Part shown: piece after piece, positions 11,127-20,120 of the stretch
Layout of the letters: each line of letters starts with the position of its first letter
How positions within the stretch are numbered: the first letter of the stretch is position 1
DNA from: Treponema sp.
GTDB taxonomy: Bacteria > Spirochaetota > Spirochaetia > Treponematales > Treponemataceae
Direction of reading: 5' to 3'
NCBI GenBank assembly: GCA_016287815.1
Contig: JAEEWW010000018.1
Span: 1-32,530 of the forward strand
Length of the DNA: 32,530 bases
Translations under genes and position numbers: made by a program
Notes under the pieces: generated by a model
The model's database searches: none
Told to the model about the DNA's origin: nothing
The model's input: only the letters and a program-made list of their open reading frames with translations

Positions 11127-13562
11127 TTAAACCCCTATGTACTTCTGGCGATATTTCAAAACCCCTTTGGAATTACTATCTGTAAGAAACATAATTTCAT
11201 TGTTGCCTTTCTCAAGATTAAAAGTCATATCGGATTGTGGTGTTAGTTGTGATATGATGTTTGTTTCAACTGTATACGATTTCGACATAATGTCATTCAA
11301 ACCTACAACAACAAACAAATCGTTTTCTGGATTGACTGCTATGCTTATTAACAAATCAAATAATTCGTCTTTTTGTACCCAATTTATCCCGTCTAAACTT
11401 GTCCAGATTTTTTCCCCTACTACTACCAACATTCCTGTCCTTGCAGAACACGTTATTGCTAACCCCCCAACAGAAAGACTTTCTGCTCTTTTTACCCAAT
11501 TAACTCCGTCTGCACTTGTCAAAATTACATTACTATATCTTCCAACTACAACGAACAATCCTGTGTTCTCTGCAAAGCTTACCCCTTCTAAACCAGAACT
11601 TACACCACTATCCTGTTGTGTCCAAGTAATACCATCTGAACTTGTTAAAATAATTCCAGAGTAACCAACTGCTACAAACAAACCGTTTTTATATATAATA
11701 CATCTAAGATTATCATTTACACCACTTGTCTGTTGAGTCCAATTTATTCCATCTGGGCTTGTAAGTATTCTTCCAACACTTCCCACACCCACAAAAAGAC
11801 CAAGTTCTTCTGAATAACAAATAGCATCCCCCCCGTCACGATTTGTTTCAGTCCAACTAGACATATCTGAACTTGTGAGCATTTTACTTCCTGCTATCAC
11901 ATATACACCAAGTGTATCTGAATATGCAATTCCTTTACCTGCAAAATTATAGCCGAAATTCCGAACTTCCCAATTTACCCCATCTTCGCTTATACATATT
12001 AAGTTTATTCCAAGTAAAACATATTTTTTTATTTTTTTGATATAAGTAATGCTTGTTAACGTTCCTGCAAAAAATGTTAATAAATTCCAAGTTATTCCAT
12101 CATAACTTGTGCTTATTATTCCCGTACTAATTCCTATAATTTGCTTTAATGCGTTAACATATAAACATACACCCCCAGACACACCTTCTGTTTCCTGTTG
12201 TGTCCAAGTAATTCCGTCTGAACTTGTCAAATGTATTTCGTTATATACATCAGATCCACTTACGACAAACTTATTTATATAATCTGAATATACTACATTA
12301 AGAGATGGGTTTGTGCCTTCTGCCCAAGTTTCTGTCCATATCTCACCATCAGAACTTGTCCATATTCGTCTACCTACAATTACATACAATCCAAGTTTTT
12401 CCGAATATGTAACATCTTCAATTTCTTCTGGGAAAGAAGGAATATCTCTGTTCCAAGTAATACCATCTGTGCTTGTTAATATATTAGTCGATTCTAAAGC
12501 CATAAATATACTTTGAGATTCAAAATATCTTATTCTGTTTAAATTAAAACCCCTGTCTTTTCTTACAGTCCAAGTAATTCCGTCTGGGCTTGTTAGGATT
12601 CTGCCACTTTCTCCTGTTGCCGCAAATAAACCTAGTTTTTCTGAATAGCAGACTTTTTTGAGATTGACATTTACTCCACTTGTCTGTTCTGTCCAAGTTT
12701 CTGCGTCTGAACTTGTGAAAATCCTTCCTGCACCTCCAACTGCAACAAAAATCCCTAACCTGTTCGAAAAACAAATGCCCCTTAAATAGCCGACATTACA
12801 ACTATGACTTTCGCCCGTTAATGCATTAACTACGATACTATATGCACCACCCCCTGCCACAACCATTTTTTCTTTTCCATAACAAACATCAAAAAACGTA
12901 CCCCCTGCAGTCCACTCAAATTCTAAATCTTGTGTCAATACTTCTTTCTGACCAATAGTTGTGCTGATGTTTATTCGCTGCCAAAACGCACCTTCAATTG
13001 AGATTTCTTTGTTGTTTGCTTTGTTAAATAGAATTGGTTTTATTGCACATGCATTCAATTCTGCTTTAATCTGACAGGGAATATCACCATTATTTTGAAC
13101 TATTGTTGTTTCTGCCCCAATTTCAACTTCTGTTTCTTCCGAATCTTCCCAATAAGGCTCGCAGGCAGTCCAACTCAAACTTGCCTTCGGTGTTCCTACT
13201 GTATCTGAATTGTGTGTTTCAAATAACGGGATTTGTGGAACACACTTTATTCTTTTTGAGATAAAATCGTTTGTGTAAATCAGGTAACCTTCACCAAGTT
13301 TCGGGTTTAATGCAGAAATAAGTTCACGTCTGTTTTGATAACGCAATCCAAGGTTGTTGTTGTCCTGCATTGCAAGGGTAACTGATAATTCTCTCTGCTC
13401 AATTAAAGCGTCAAGGAAAACTCCACCATCTTGAAAAGGAACTTGCTGGCTCTGTATGTTCAAGGAAGCATTACTAAAACCTTCCCATTCTGTAATTCCG
13501 TAATTTCCCGAAGTTAAATCAAGTTCAACCCCGTTTGCGTTCTGCCATACTAATTTCTGCAT
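11127..13562 (-). CDS. Distal tail protein (Dit) with inserted beta-propeller
   Basis: The first 210 residues (WQNANGVELDLTSGNYGITE, VPFQDGGVFLDALIEQRELS, then ACEPYWED) and the last residues (LKYRQKYIGV) are those of a siphovirus Dit protein, which joins tail tube to baseplate. Between about residues 218 and 760 lie twelve copies of an Asp-box-like motif of the form ILTSSDGITWT, spaced about 40-45 residues, each preceded by a GLFVAVG-type strand. That predicts one or two beta-propellers, a fold used for glycan binding, so the ring may itself bind the host surface. At 811 residues it is about three times a basic Dit. Start: ATG after AAGGGG. Confidence 0.8.
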   Translation of the reverse strand: MQKLVWQNANGVELDLTSGNYGITEWEGFSNASLNIQSQQVPFQDGGVFLDALIEQRELSVTLAMQDNNNLGLRYQNRRELISALNPKLGEGYLIYTNDFISKRIKCVPQIPLFETHNSDTVGTPKASLSWTACEPYWEDSEETEVEIGAETTIVQNNGDIPCQIKAELNACAIKPILFNKANNKEISIEGAFWQRINISTTIGQKEVLTQDLEFEWTAGGTFFDVCYGKEKMVVAGGGAYSIVVNALTGESHSCNVGYLRGICFSNRLGIFVAVGGAGRIFTSSDAETWTEQTSGVNVNLKKVCYSEKLGLFAATGESGRILTSPDGITWTVRKDRGFNLNRIRYFESQSIFMALESTNILTSTDGITWNRDIPSFPEEIEDVTYSEKLGLYVIVGRRIWTSSDGEIWTETWAEGTNPSLNVVYSDYINKFVVSGSDVYNEIHLTSSDGITWTQQETEGVSGGVCLYVNALKQIIGISTGIISTSYDGITWNLLTFFAGTLTSITYIKKIKKYVLLGINLICISEDGVNWEVRNFGYNFAGKGIAYSDTLGVYVIAGSKMLTSSDMSSWTETNRDGGDAICYSEELGLFVGVGSVGRILTSPDGINWTQQTSGVNDNLRCIIYKNGLFVAVGYSGIILTSSDGITWTQQDSGVSSGLEGVSFAENTGLFVVVGRYSNVILTSADGVNWVKRAESLSVGGLAITCSARTGMLVVVGEKIWTSLDGINWVQKDELFDLLISIAVNPENDLFVVVGLNDIMSKSYTVETNIISQLTPQSDMTFNLEKGNNEIMFLTDSNSKGVLKYRQKYIGV

Positions 13563-13573
13563 ATCTTCACCCC

Positions 13574-16339
13574 TTATATAACACCATTTATAGCCATCTG
13601 TCTGTTATATTGTCTTAACTGCGACATCATTGCATAGGCAGTTGTGTCTATCGTGTTGTTAAATGTTACATTGAATGTGTTTCCTGCGTTTCCACTTGTT
13701 GCCCCTTCTAATGCCCGTTGTGTATTCCTTGCGTTCAACACTCTTTCACCACCTTTGAAGTTTACAAGTTCAGGTCCTGCTTCACCAACCAATGCCAAAC
13801 CTTTTGGTGCGTTGTTCGTTCCGTATTCAAAACCGAACACGCCTTTAACTGCTTTCCACAATGTACTTGCAATTTTACCAAGACCCTTTATTGCTTCCCA
13901 CAAAACAGTTTTCAAAATGCTAGGGAACTGCTTGAATAATGCCGTCATTACATCAAACAAAGCAGGGATAAACTTTTCGGCTATTGCAGTTGCATTCTGT
14001 ATCAACGCAATCGCAATTTTAGAAGTCAAGTCTATTATTCCGTTTATGAGTTTTACAATAGAATCAGAAGGCAATGCAGAAATCAGACTGCTCAATGTAT
14101 CAATTATTCCCATTACAATGTCGGGCAGATACTGTGCAATCATTCCTGCAAGCATATTCAAGATTTCGCCAATCGTTCCTTTGTTCTCGTCTATTCCTTG
14201 TTTAATTCCGCCTATAACTTCCTTTGCAATCTCTAACCCGTTTTCAATTATATCGGGTGCATACTGCTTGAGTGACTTTGTTATGCTTGTTATTAAAGCC
14301 TTTATCTGTTTTTTGTCTATCGTCAATTTTAATGTCGAAAACATAACAGACAGACTTTGCAATGCAGAAGAAATAAATGCAGGTAACTTCGGCAACGTTT
14401 CGATAAAAAATGTCAATATCTTATCTTCAAACTTCAATAAGCCTACTAACGCTTCATCGGGGTCAAAGTCAAACAGTTTCTTAAAACTTGCAAATCCACT
14501 TTTTATAAATCCACCGATTTTTCGGAAGATGTTTGCAATTACTTTTCCAACCTTTTCAAAAACTGCCTTTATCTTTTCGCCTGCCTGTTTTGCAACAGCA
14601 ACAACAACCCCTGCTTCTACACCGAATATTTCAGTCAATGCTGAACTTGTGCCTTCTGCCATTTCAACAGTTCCTGTGTTGTATTCTGCCATTAAATCTG
14701 ACTGTGCATTGGTGTAGTATTGAATAATCTGCTTTTTCTGTTCTTCTGCGTCTGAATATCCTTCTACAGATTTCAATGCAAGTTGCTTTTCCCTTTCCAA
14801 GCCCTGCAATTCAAGAACATAGATTTTGTCATCATACTCTTTCCTAATCTGCCATTTAGTATATTCTGTCGCTTCGTACTGTTCCAACTCTTGAAGCCTA
14901 ATTTCCTGTTCTGCCTTTAATCTTTCGATTGCCTGTTTGCGTAATTTTTCAGCCCATTCGTCACTTGTCTGACTTACACCAAGTGTACTTTGTAACTGTG
15001 CTATAGTTGTCAACTGTTTTTTGAACAGGTCATCACCAAGTTTTATTTCCCCGTTTGCCTTCGTCAATGTATCAACAATTGTATCTTGATAAAACTTTAA
15101 TTTTTCTTCGTTAGTAACCTGTTCCCCTGTAACTTCCTTGATGTGATCCCACTTCGCTTCCTGCTCTGCAATCTTTTTCAAATACTCGCTTTCAAGGTCT
15201 ACAAGTTTTTGTGCTTTTTCGATTTCTTCCTGCTTTTTCTGTGCTTCTTCTTCCGCCCATTGCCCTTCAAGTTTTTTAATCTTTTCCAAGCCTTCGTGCA
15301 TTCTTGCAAGCATTTGTGTATTTGCAAGTTCTTCTTTCATCGCTTCTAATTGAGAACGTTGCCAATCTGCCATTGAACTGTAAGCTTCTTCGTAAGTCAT
15401 ACCGAGTTCTTCGGCTTGTTTTCTTAATTCACCTTCAATGGCTTCTATTTCTTCTAACAGTTTTTTTTCTTTTACCCTATAATCGTTTGCAGTCGCTTCC
15501 CCTTTTTCAATTGCAATCATTGAGTTTTCATATTCTTGTTTTGCCTTCCTTGCGTCTGCCCAGCCTTGTATTAAATCCGTAAAGAACTTTCGCATTGGTG
15601 TCATTGCCTTTTCAAAGACACTTCCAAAAGTTTCTTTTAAATCACCTATAGCGTTCTGTAACTGTTTCTTTGTGTCTACTGTTGCCTGTGCAAGTCCTTT
15701 GTATTTTTCCCCTAAAATCTCAACTGCTCGCCCGCTTTTTAATTCTTCTTCGGTAAGTCCTTTTAATTCTGCGTTCTGTTGTCCGAGCCTTCCGATATTT
15801 CCGTTAAGTGTTGCGTTTAACTGTGTAACTGCTTGGTCAAAAGACATCGCCCCGCTTGCCGACATATCAGAAGCGGTTGCAATAATCTTCATAACTTCGG
15901 CTTCTGTCCTGCCCGTTGCAATCAACTGTGTCATTTGCGGGATAATTTCTTCATCACCAAGATTTGACACTTTTTGCATTTCACTTGCAAAATCTTTCAA
16001 CGCTTTACTTGCAGTTCCCGAAACATAAGGGGAATTGCTTATTGCGGTATCTAATGCCCTTTCTGCCTGTAACTGTACTTTATAAGCTTCGGCACATTCG
16101 CCTAATGCTTTTGTAATTCCTTTTATCGCTTTGACGGCAGTTCCAACGGCAAGACCAATTCCACCGAGTGCCAAGCCCGCAGAAGTAATTGCTCCAGACA
16201 ATCCACTTTTTCCAAAGCCTTTAACTACATCTGTTATGCTTTTACTCAATTTCTTGCTTGAAGCCTGTGCTTTTTTTACTCCGCTTTCAAAACCTTTTGT
16301 GTCTGCCGTAATCTGTGCACTTATGTTATAGTCTGCCAT
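13574..16339 (-). CDS. Tail tape measure protein
   Basis: The 921-residue protein starts MADYNISAQITADTKGFESG and KKAQASSKKLSKSITD, the usual N-terminus of tape measure proteins. A glycine/alanine-rich hydrophobic stretch follows (SGAITSAGLALGGIGLAVGT), then a long coiled coil (about 270-500, Glu/Lys/Gln rich). Further hydrophobic segments occur around 560-620 and 700-830. The C-terminus (FEYGTNNAPKGLALVGEAGP ... NTFNVTFNN) matches the tail common to many of these proteins. It sets tail length; by the usual ratio of about 0.15 nm per residue the tail would be near 140 nm. It lies between chaperone and Dit genes and starts after AAAGGAG. Confidence 0.92.
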   Translation of the reverse strand: MADYNISAQITADTKGFESGVKKAQASSKKLSKSITDVVKGFGKSGLSGAITSAGLALGGIGLAVGTAVKAIKGITKALGECAEAYKVQLQAERALDTAISNSPYVSGTASKALKDFASEMQKVSNLGDEEIIPQMTQLIATGRTEAEVMKIIATASDMSASGAMSFDQAVTQLNATLNGNIGRLGQQNAELKGLTEEELKSGRAVEILGEKYKGLAQATVDTKKQLQNAIGDLKETFGSVFEKAMTPMRKFFTDLIQGWADARKAKQEYENSMIAIEKGEATANDYRVKEKKLLEEIEAIEGELRKQAEELGMTYEEAYSSMADWQRSQLEAMKEELANTQMLARMHEGLEKIKKLEGQWAEEEAQKKQEEIEKAQKLVDLESEYLKKIAEQEAKWDHIKEVTGEQVTNEEKLKFYQDTIVDTLTKANGEIKLGDDLFKKQLTTIAQLQSTLGVSQTSDEWAEKLRKQAIERLKAEQEIRLQELEQYEATEYTKWQIRKEYDDKIYVLELQGLEREKQLALKSVEGYSDAEEQKKQIIQYYTNAQSDLMAEYNTGTVEMAEGTSSALTEIFGVEAGVVVAVAKQAGEKIKAVFEKVGKVIANIFRKIGGFIKSGFASFKKLFDFDPDEALVGLLKFEDKILTFFIETLPKLPAFISSALQSLSVMFSTLKLTIDKKQIKALITSITKSLKQYAPDIIENGLEIAKEVIGGIKQGIDENKGTIGEILNMLAGMIAQYLPDIVMGIIDTLSSLISALPSDSIVKLINGIIDLTSKIAIALIQNATAIAEKFIPALFDVMTALFKQFPSILKTVLWEAIKGLGKIASTLWKAVKGVFGFEYGTNNAPKGLALVGEAGPELVNFKGGERVLNARNTQRALEGATSGNAGNTFNVTFNNTIDTTAYAMMSQLRQYNRQMAINGVI

Positions 16340-16351
16340 TTTGAAACTCCT

Positions 16352-16576
16352 TTACATCATTAAGCCTTTTAATGCACCTTCGTTTATCGGTATATCCCGC
16401 CCCGCAACGGGTCCACCATTATCTTCGTATTTGTCGGGGTCATTTCCCCATACATAACACGCTATATAAATGGCTTGATTTTTCGCCTTTATTTTTTCTA
16501 TCTCGTTCTTCTGGTCTATTAAAGCAATTATCTTTCTCGGTGTGGATTTCCAAAAGTCCGCTTCACTTATCCCCAT
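16352..16576 (-). CDS. Tail assembly chaperone, T-type part (likely made by frameshift)
   Basis: The sequence GISEADFWKSTPRKIIALID is typical of the T domain of lambda GT-type chaperones (x-E-x-F-W-x-x-T-P-R). The reading frame has no stop upstream of the ATG at 16576 and extends back to 16624, inside the G gene, adding IIKGFPYPYLITECLL. This suggests the normal product is a G-T fusion by -1 frameshift of about 203 residues rather than a separate 74-residue protein; an independent start at 16576 has only a weak GGA ahead. The protein helps load the tape measure and is absent from the finished virion. Confidence 0.7.
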   Translation of the reverse strand: MGISEADFWKSTPRKIIALIDQKNEIEKIKAKNQAIYIACYVWGNDPDKYEDNGGPVAGRDIPINEGALKGLMM

Positions 16577-16620
16577 TAAAAGACATTCCGTAATTAAATA
16601 GGGATAAGGGAAACCCTTAA

Positions 16621-16627
16621 TTATTTT
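16621..16627 (-). other. Probable -1 frameshift site of the tail chaperone genes
   Basis: The G gene ends GCA AAA TAA. With the stop in the A site, the AAA tRNA can slip back one base on the AAAA run (16624-16627) and continue in the open T frame. There is no classical X XXY YYZ heptamer, so the slip would be of the stop-assisted single-tRNA kind. Confidence 0.45.
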
Positions 16628-16962
16628 GCTTCCTTCACCGCTTTTTTTTCGCTATCGGGCAGGGTTCCGTAAAGTGCTTTTTCAAATACCTTTGTTATCA
16701 TTTCAATATCGCCAAGCCCGTATTCGTCCAATACTGTGCTTTCTTCTACACCTTCCTTGTCTACAAGCCCGATATAGATTAAATGCGGTATTGTTTTGAA
16801 CGGGTGTTTTTCTACCTGTTCCTGCAACTTGTCAAGATTATCAAGCCCGCCAAGTTCTTCTTCAATTACCGCCCAAGCAGAAAATCCGTAGCGGATTTCC
16901 CGTTCCTTACCTTTAATTTTTAAGGTAACCTTTTCTTCCTTTACCTTTTCAAGTTCCGTCAT
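16621..16962 (-). CDS. Tail assembly chaperone, G-type
   Basis: The 113-residue acidic protein (MTELEKVKEEKVTLKIKGKE, then YGFSAWAVIEEELGGLDNLD) has the size, position and composition of the G protein of siphovirus tail chaperones, between the tail tube and tape measure genes. It binds the tape measure during tail assembly. It ends at TAA next to an A-run where a -1 shift would extend it into the T part. Start: ATG after AAGGAG. The terminator at 16980-17018 separates it from the tail tube gene, which keeps its level below that of the tube protein. Confidence 0.75.
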   Translation of the reverse strand: MTELEKVKEEKVTLKIKGKEREIRYGFSAWAVIEEELGGLDNLDKLQEQVEKHPFKTIPHLIYIGLVDKEGVEESTVLDEYGLGDIEMITKVFEKALYGTLPDSEKKAVKEAK

Positions 16963-16979
16963 AATTTTTACTCCTTATA

Positions 16980-17018
16980 TAAAAAATCCCTAGAAGGTAT
17001 TTTACACCAACTAGGGAT
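16980..17018 (-). terminator. Terminator-like hairpin after the tail tube gene
   Basis: ATCCCTAG (17011-17018) pairs perfectly with CTAGGGAT (16986-16993). An inner GGT/ACC pair lies in the loop, and Ts follow. It lies between the major tail protein and the chaperone genes and probably sets their ratio by partial termination. Confidence 0.8.
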
Positions 17019-17041
17019 ATTTTGCAAACTTACCAAAAAGA

Positions 17042-17923
17042 TTAAAGGCTTGTGTCGATAACAGGTGTTGCACCTACTCCGCTATTGTCCTTCAATCCGC
17101 TTGTTACGAATGCAGTTGTTGGTGTTCCTGCTCCACTTGGTGTGAATTCAATTTCATCACCATTTACAGAATAAGAACCTGCCATCAATGCACCGAGCGA
17201 ATCAAGAACTCCGATTGTCTGTCCGTTTACAACTGAACCTGCTACGAATACGAAATCTTCACTGCTTGCCTTTGTTCCTGCGAATGTAACCTTTCCGCCC
17301 GAAAGTGATGCAGTAACAGTCAATGCAGTTAAATCGGCAGTTACCGAAGTTACAGGTGCATTGAACCAATTTGTAATTACGCTTGCAGGTGTTTCATCAT
17401 CATCGCTTCTTGCGTGTGAACAGATAACACCATTTGCAATTGTCTGTGCAAACTGTGCGGTAAGATTAATATGACCAAATTCAATAGATTCAGTCTTTGT
17501 GCTTCCGCCTGTTTCTGGAACAGAGAATTTTCCTTTTGCATACCAGAAATACTGATAGCGTTTTTCTCCGTCTTTTTCTCCTGCAATCCATACACGGAAA
17601 CCAACTGCAAAATAAGGGCTCTGATCGAGTGGGGTTTCGATTGTAACTCCGTTCACTTTTGCCTGTCCGAGCATCTGTGCAAGAACTGTCGGGTCAACAT
17701 CAATCAGTTCAAGATTCATTTCGGTATTACCACGGTTATTTGTAACGAAGAAAACTCCGTTATCGCCATAATCTGTGGCAACATCACTGTTAGGGTTTAC
17801 GGTTGCATTTACTGCACCTTTAAGGGCAATAGGTGTATCGTAAACAATTCCGTTTGCATCATCGCTGATTACTTTTGCGATGTGTACTTGGTCAAGACCA
17901 ATTCTTGGTGCTTCATTAGCCAT
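17042..17923 (-). CDS. Major tail (tube) protein
   Basis: The 293-residue protein starts MANEAPRIGLDQVHIAKVIS. It has the tail-tube pattern of phi13-type phages: ALKGAVNATVNPNSDVATDY, then MNLELIDVDPTVLAQMLGQA, and RYQYFWYAKGKFSVPETGGS near residue 125. Residues about 195-293 are a Ser/Thr/Val-rich beta domain added to the tube core, as many major tail proteins carry at the outer surface. It polymerises into the tail tube around the tape measure. Start: ATG after AAGGAG. The gene is bracketed by hairpins at 17955-17984 and 16980-17018, which may stabilise a separate, abundant mRNA. Confidence 0.88.
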   Translation of the reverse strand: MANEAPRIGLDQVHIAKVISDDANGIVYDTPIALKGAVNATVNPNSDVATDYGDNGVFFVTNNRGNTEMNLELIDVDPTVLAQMLGQAKVNGVTIETPLDQSPYFAVGFRVWIAGEKDGEKRYQYFWYAKGKFSVPETGGSTKTESIEFGHINLTAQFAQTIANGVICSHARSDDDETPASVITNWFNAPVTSVTADLTALTVTASLSGGKVTFAGTKASSEDFVFVAGSVVNGQTIGVLDSLGALMAGSYSVNGDEIEFTPSGAGTPTTAFVTSGLKDNSGVGATPVIDTSL

Positions 17924-17954
17924 AATTTTAATCTCCTTAAATTATAACGTTATA

Positions 17955-17984
17955 TTTTAAAGGGAGTAGAATTCCCTTTTAAAA
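17955..17984 (-). other. mRNA hairpin ahead of the tail tube gene
   Basis: TTTTAAAAGGGA on the minus strand pairs with TCCCTTTAAAA across an ATTCTAC loop, with one bulged A. It covers the last codons of the upstream gene. There is no following T-run long enough for termination, so processing or stabilisation of the tail-tube message is more likely. Confidence 0.5.
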
Positions 17985-18334
17985 TCCAATACCCTGTGCC
18001 TTATGTTGTCTTGTGTATCGGGTGTATCATTGTTGCCTGTCATAGCCCAATGGTCTAACCGAAATATAGAATGTACGATTTCGGCTATATCTTCCACCTT
18101 CGCATAGTTTTTTATCAACTTTGAAAAGATGTGTATTCTTACAGTTGCACTTGTGCCTTCGGGCAGATTGTCCGAAAAGGCAACATCTGAACTGTTTGTA
18201 TCTTCATAAATTACAAGCGGGAATGTTGTAACTTCATTCGGATAACTTGCAACAATCTTGTCTGTGGACCCTAACAAACTAACTAATTCGGAGCTTCCCG
18301 TTAGTAAATCCCTGTAATATTTTTTTAAGTTCAT
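17957..18334 (-). CDS. Tail completion / tail terminator protein (DUF3168-like)
   Basis: The 125-residue protein (YYRDLLTGSSELVSLLGSTD, then FPLVIYEDTNSSDVAFSDNL, ATVRIHIFSK, VEDIAEIVHSIFRLDHW) follows the DUF3168 pattern. These proteins cap the tail and join it to the head. Position between the gp10-like neck gene and the tail tube gene is standard. Its start overlaps the upstream stop by one base. No separate promoter is seen. Confidence 0.8.
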   Translation of the reverse strand: MNLKKYYRDLLTGSSELVSLLGSTDKIVASYPNEVTTFPLVIYEDTNSSDVAFSDNLPEGTSATVRIHIFSKLIKNYAKVEDIAEIVHSIFRLDHWAMTGNNDTPDTQDNIRHRVLDFKREFYSL

Positions 18335-18759
18335 TATCCGAAAATCTCCCTAAACAATCCTGCCATAAAACTCTGGCACTTTATAAGGCTAGCCGATAAC
18401 CACGGTCTAGGTTTCATTTTACTTGTGCCGTATTCCAAAAATCTAGGGTAGTTAGAATTTTGTATTATACTTCCAACTTCCCCGATTGCTTCGTTTCCTT
18501 CAACCTTTACAGAATGCGTTACACTCTGCAAAAGTGTTCCCGTGTCGGGTGCAGGTGGATTTCCTTCAACAGAAGGGTGGTGTCCTTTCCTGCCGTAAGA
18601 AACATCTGGGTTCGTGATTGTATCACGCATTATTGTCTTGGCGGTTCTTTCAACTTCGGCACTTGATAAAGTAACAAATCGCTTGCTATCTGCTAGGGAT
18701 TGTTTTGCATATCTGTCGAGTTCCGAAATAAACCCGTCTATGCTAATCGCCTTCGCCAT
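18334..18759 (-). CDS. HK97 gp10-like neck protein
   Basis: The start at 18759 (MAKAISIDGFISELDRYAKQ) is preferred because the in-frame upstream extension only recodes the preceding gene in another frame. The 141-residue protein contains GRKGHHPSVEGNPPAPDTGT followed by LLQSVTHSVKVEGNEAIGEV, then YPRFLEYGTSKMKPRPWLSA. This is the clear signature of the HK97 gp10 family (x-A-x-x-x-E-x-G-T-x-x-M-x-x-R-P-F/W). It acts at the head-tail junction. The gene overlaps the upstream one by 17 bases. Confidence 0.85.
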   Translation of the reverse strand: MAKAISIDGFISELDRYAKQSLADSKRFVTLSSAEVERTAKTIMRDTITNPDVSYGRKGHHPSVEGNPPAPDTGTLLQSVTHSVKVEGNEAIGEVGSIIQNSNYPRFLEYGTSKMKPRPWLSASLIKCQSFMAGLFREIFG

Positions 18760-19162
18760 CTGTTTCTTCTTCGCCTTCTTCACTTGGTGTCGGTCCTGGC
18801 GGTGTCGGTGGTGTTGGATCTGTTTCATTTTCAACAGGCAACAACAGACATTCCCCGTGCTTACTCCAAGCATTTATCGGCATTATATTATAAACTTCCG
18901 TCTTGCCCGTAAAACTAGACAAAACAGAAGCCCTGTTTCCAACTTTAATATTTTCGTGAAAACCATTATACAAAAAGATTTTCACTCCGCCTTTAATCTG
19001 TGATATTCCGTAAGCTTTCATTTCGTCCTGTGTCAAAGCGTGCGGTTGTACATCACCTTCAAGGGTTTCTATCTGTGTCCATTCTGCAATATAATCTCCG
19101 CTTTCGTCTATTGTATTGCTTTCGCTTAAAATAGAAACTACGGCATTATGAAAACGAACCAT
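18743..19162 (-). CDS. Head closure / head-tail adaptor protein
   Basis: The 139-residue protein (MVRFHNAVVSILSESNTIDE, AEWTQIETLEGDVQPHALTQ, IKVGNRASVLSSF) has the small beta-barrel pattern of SPP1 gp16-like head-closure proteins. It lies in the expected place between connector and gp10-like genes. The last 30 residues are an unusual Pro-Thr and Glu-Gly-rich tail (PTPPTPPGPTPSEEG), probably flexible and exposed. It overlaps the next gene within this tail. Confidence 0.65.
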   Translation of the reverse strand: MVRFHNAVVSILSESNTIDESGDYIAEWTQIETLEGDVQPHALTQDEMKAYGISQIKGGVKIFLYNGFHENIKVGNRASVLSSFTGKTEVYNIMPINAWSKHGECLLLPVENETDPTPPTPPGPTPSEEGEEETDGEGD

Positions 19163-19791
19163 TACGCAACCCCATAAAATACATACTTGTCTAATACAAG
19201 TTTTGCACTTGTAGACAAGCCGACATTATTTGCACTATCTGAATAAGTGTCTGAAATATGACCTTCTGTATGTCCTTTCAAACCGATAGCACCCATTTTA
19301 TCAAGGTTGTATTTTTCTACAACGCAATTTATACAACAGGTTGTTATATCATAAGGCAAAGAATTATCTGCCCCTAGAACATAGCCTGTATCACTAGGCA
19401 AATAATAGCCTGCAGTATATGAAACTTTGATACACCATTCACCCGCAAAAATATCGTGAGTAAAGCCCCTTGTAAACTCTGGACCAATCCAACCGCTTCC
19501 ACGATAAAGCCTTCCCCACCTTGCATATTCGGGCAATATTTTATAATCAGTTATCGACTCCCCGTTAATCTCGCAGGTGGAAACGCTTTGTAACGGGAAG
19601 TGATTAAGACTAACTAACTGTCGGTCGTTTACGCTATGCACTTCTTCGGTGTAATTTGCCCTTGCTAATTTATAGCCGATATACCCTTCTATAAGTGCCG
19701 ATTGTTGCTTTATCATTAAATTAAGTTTGTCGTCTTGCGAAGTGTCTGTAATTCCGAGCATTGTTTTTACATCAGTTAAAGTGCATAACAT
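19162..19791 (-). CDS. Head-tail connector protein (gp6-like)
   Basis: I start at the ATG at 19791 (MLCTLTDVKTMLGITDTSQD) because AGGCGGTG lies six bases upstream; a GTG three codons earlier falls inside that ribosome site. The N-terminal pattern (T-x-x-x-V-K-x-x-L-G-I ... DDKLNLMIKQQSALIEGYIG) followed by an LVSLNHFPLQSVSTCEINGE strand is that of gp6-like connectors, which form the ring below the portal. At 209 residues it is longer than HK97 gp6, closer to versions with an extra domain. Its stop overlaps the next start. Confidence 0.8.
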   Translation of the reverse strand: MLCTLTDVKTMLGITDTSQDDKLNLMIKQQSALIEGYIGYKLARANYTEEVHSVNDRQLVSLNHFPLQSVSTCEINGESITDYKILPEYARWGRLYRGSGWIGPEFTRGFTHDIFAGEWCIKVSYTAGYYLPSDTGYVLGADNSLPYDITTCCINCVVEKYNLDKMGAIGLKGHTEGHISDTYSDSANNVGLSTSAKLVLDKYVFYGVA

Positions 19792-19803
19792 AATTTTCAC
19801 CGC

Positions 19804-20082
19804 CTACGAGTTAGGGTCAACAGGATAATCACCAAGAACGGCAATTGCCCCGCTATCGTTTGTTTTCAAATACTTCTTTGCGGTTGCAAGGTCTACCCAG
19901 TTATCACCTTGGTCAAGGTCTGCAATCTTCACAAAGTTTGAAGTTGAAATATCTGAAGTCTGAAGTTCTTTGCTTCCTGCACTTGCAACGACAAGAGCAG
20001 TCTGTGCCTTGCCTTTTTCAAAGGCTGTATTACCACAATCAATGGCTTTTATCTGTTCAAAGATTTTAGAACGTGTAATCAT
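19804..20082 (-). CDS. Small structural-region protein, unknown (92 aa)
   Basis: The 92-residue product (MITRSKIFEQIKAIDCGNTA ... VDLATAKKYLKTNDSGAIAV) lies between capsid and connector genes. This place often holds a capsid decoration or head-fibre protein, but the sequence does not show which. The ATG follows ATAGGAGAAAC, the same ribosome site sequence as the capsid gene. No membrane or metal motif is seen. Confidence 0.6.
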   Translation of the reverse strand: MITRSKIFEQIKAIDCGNTAFEKGKAQTALVVASAGSKELQTSDISTSNFVKIADLDQGDNWVDLATAKKYLKTNDSGAIAVLGDYPVDPNS

Positions 20083-20120
20083 TTTCGTTTCTCCTATATA
20101 AGATTTTCTGTCTTAATTTC

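Noticed and set aside
13644..14717. Long open plus-strand frame of 357 codons
   Set aside because: It lies entirely opposite the tape measure gene. That gene has clear family features and a ribosome site, and the plus frame has neither.
18760..18873. Longer N-terminus of the gp10-like protein
   Set aside because: The extra 38 residues are translated from the body of the upstream gene in another frame and have no family match or ribosome site.
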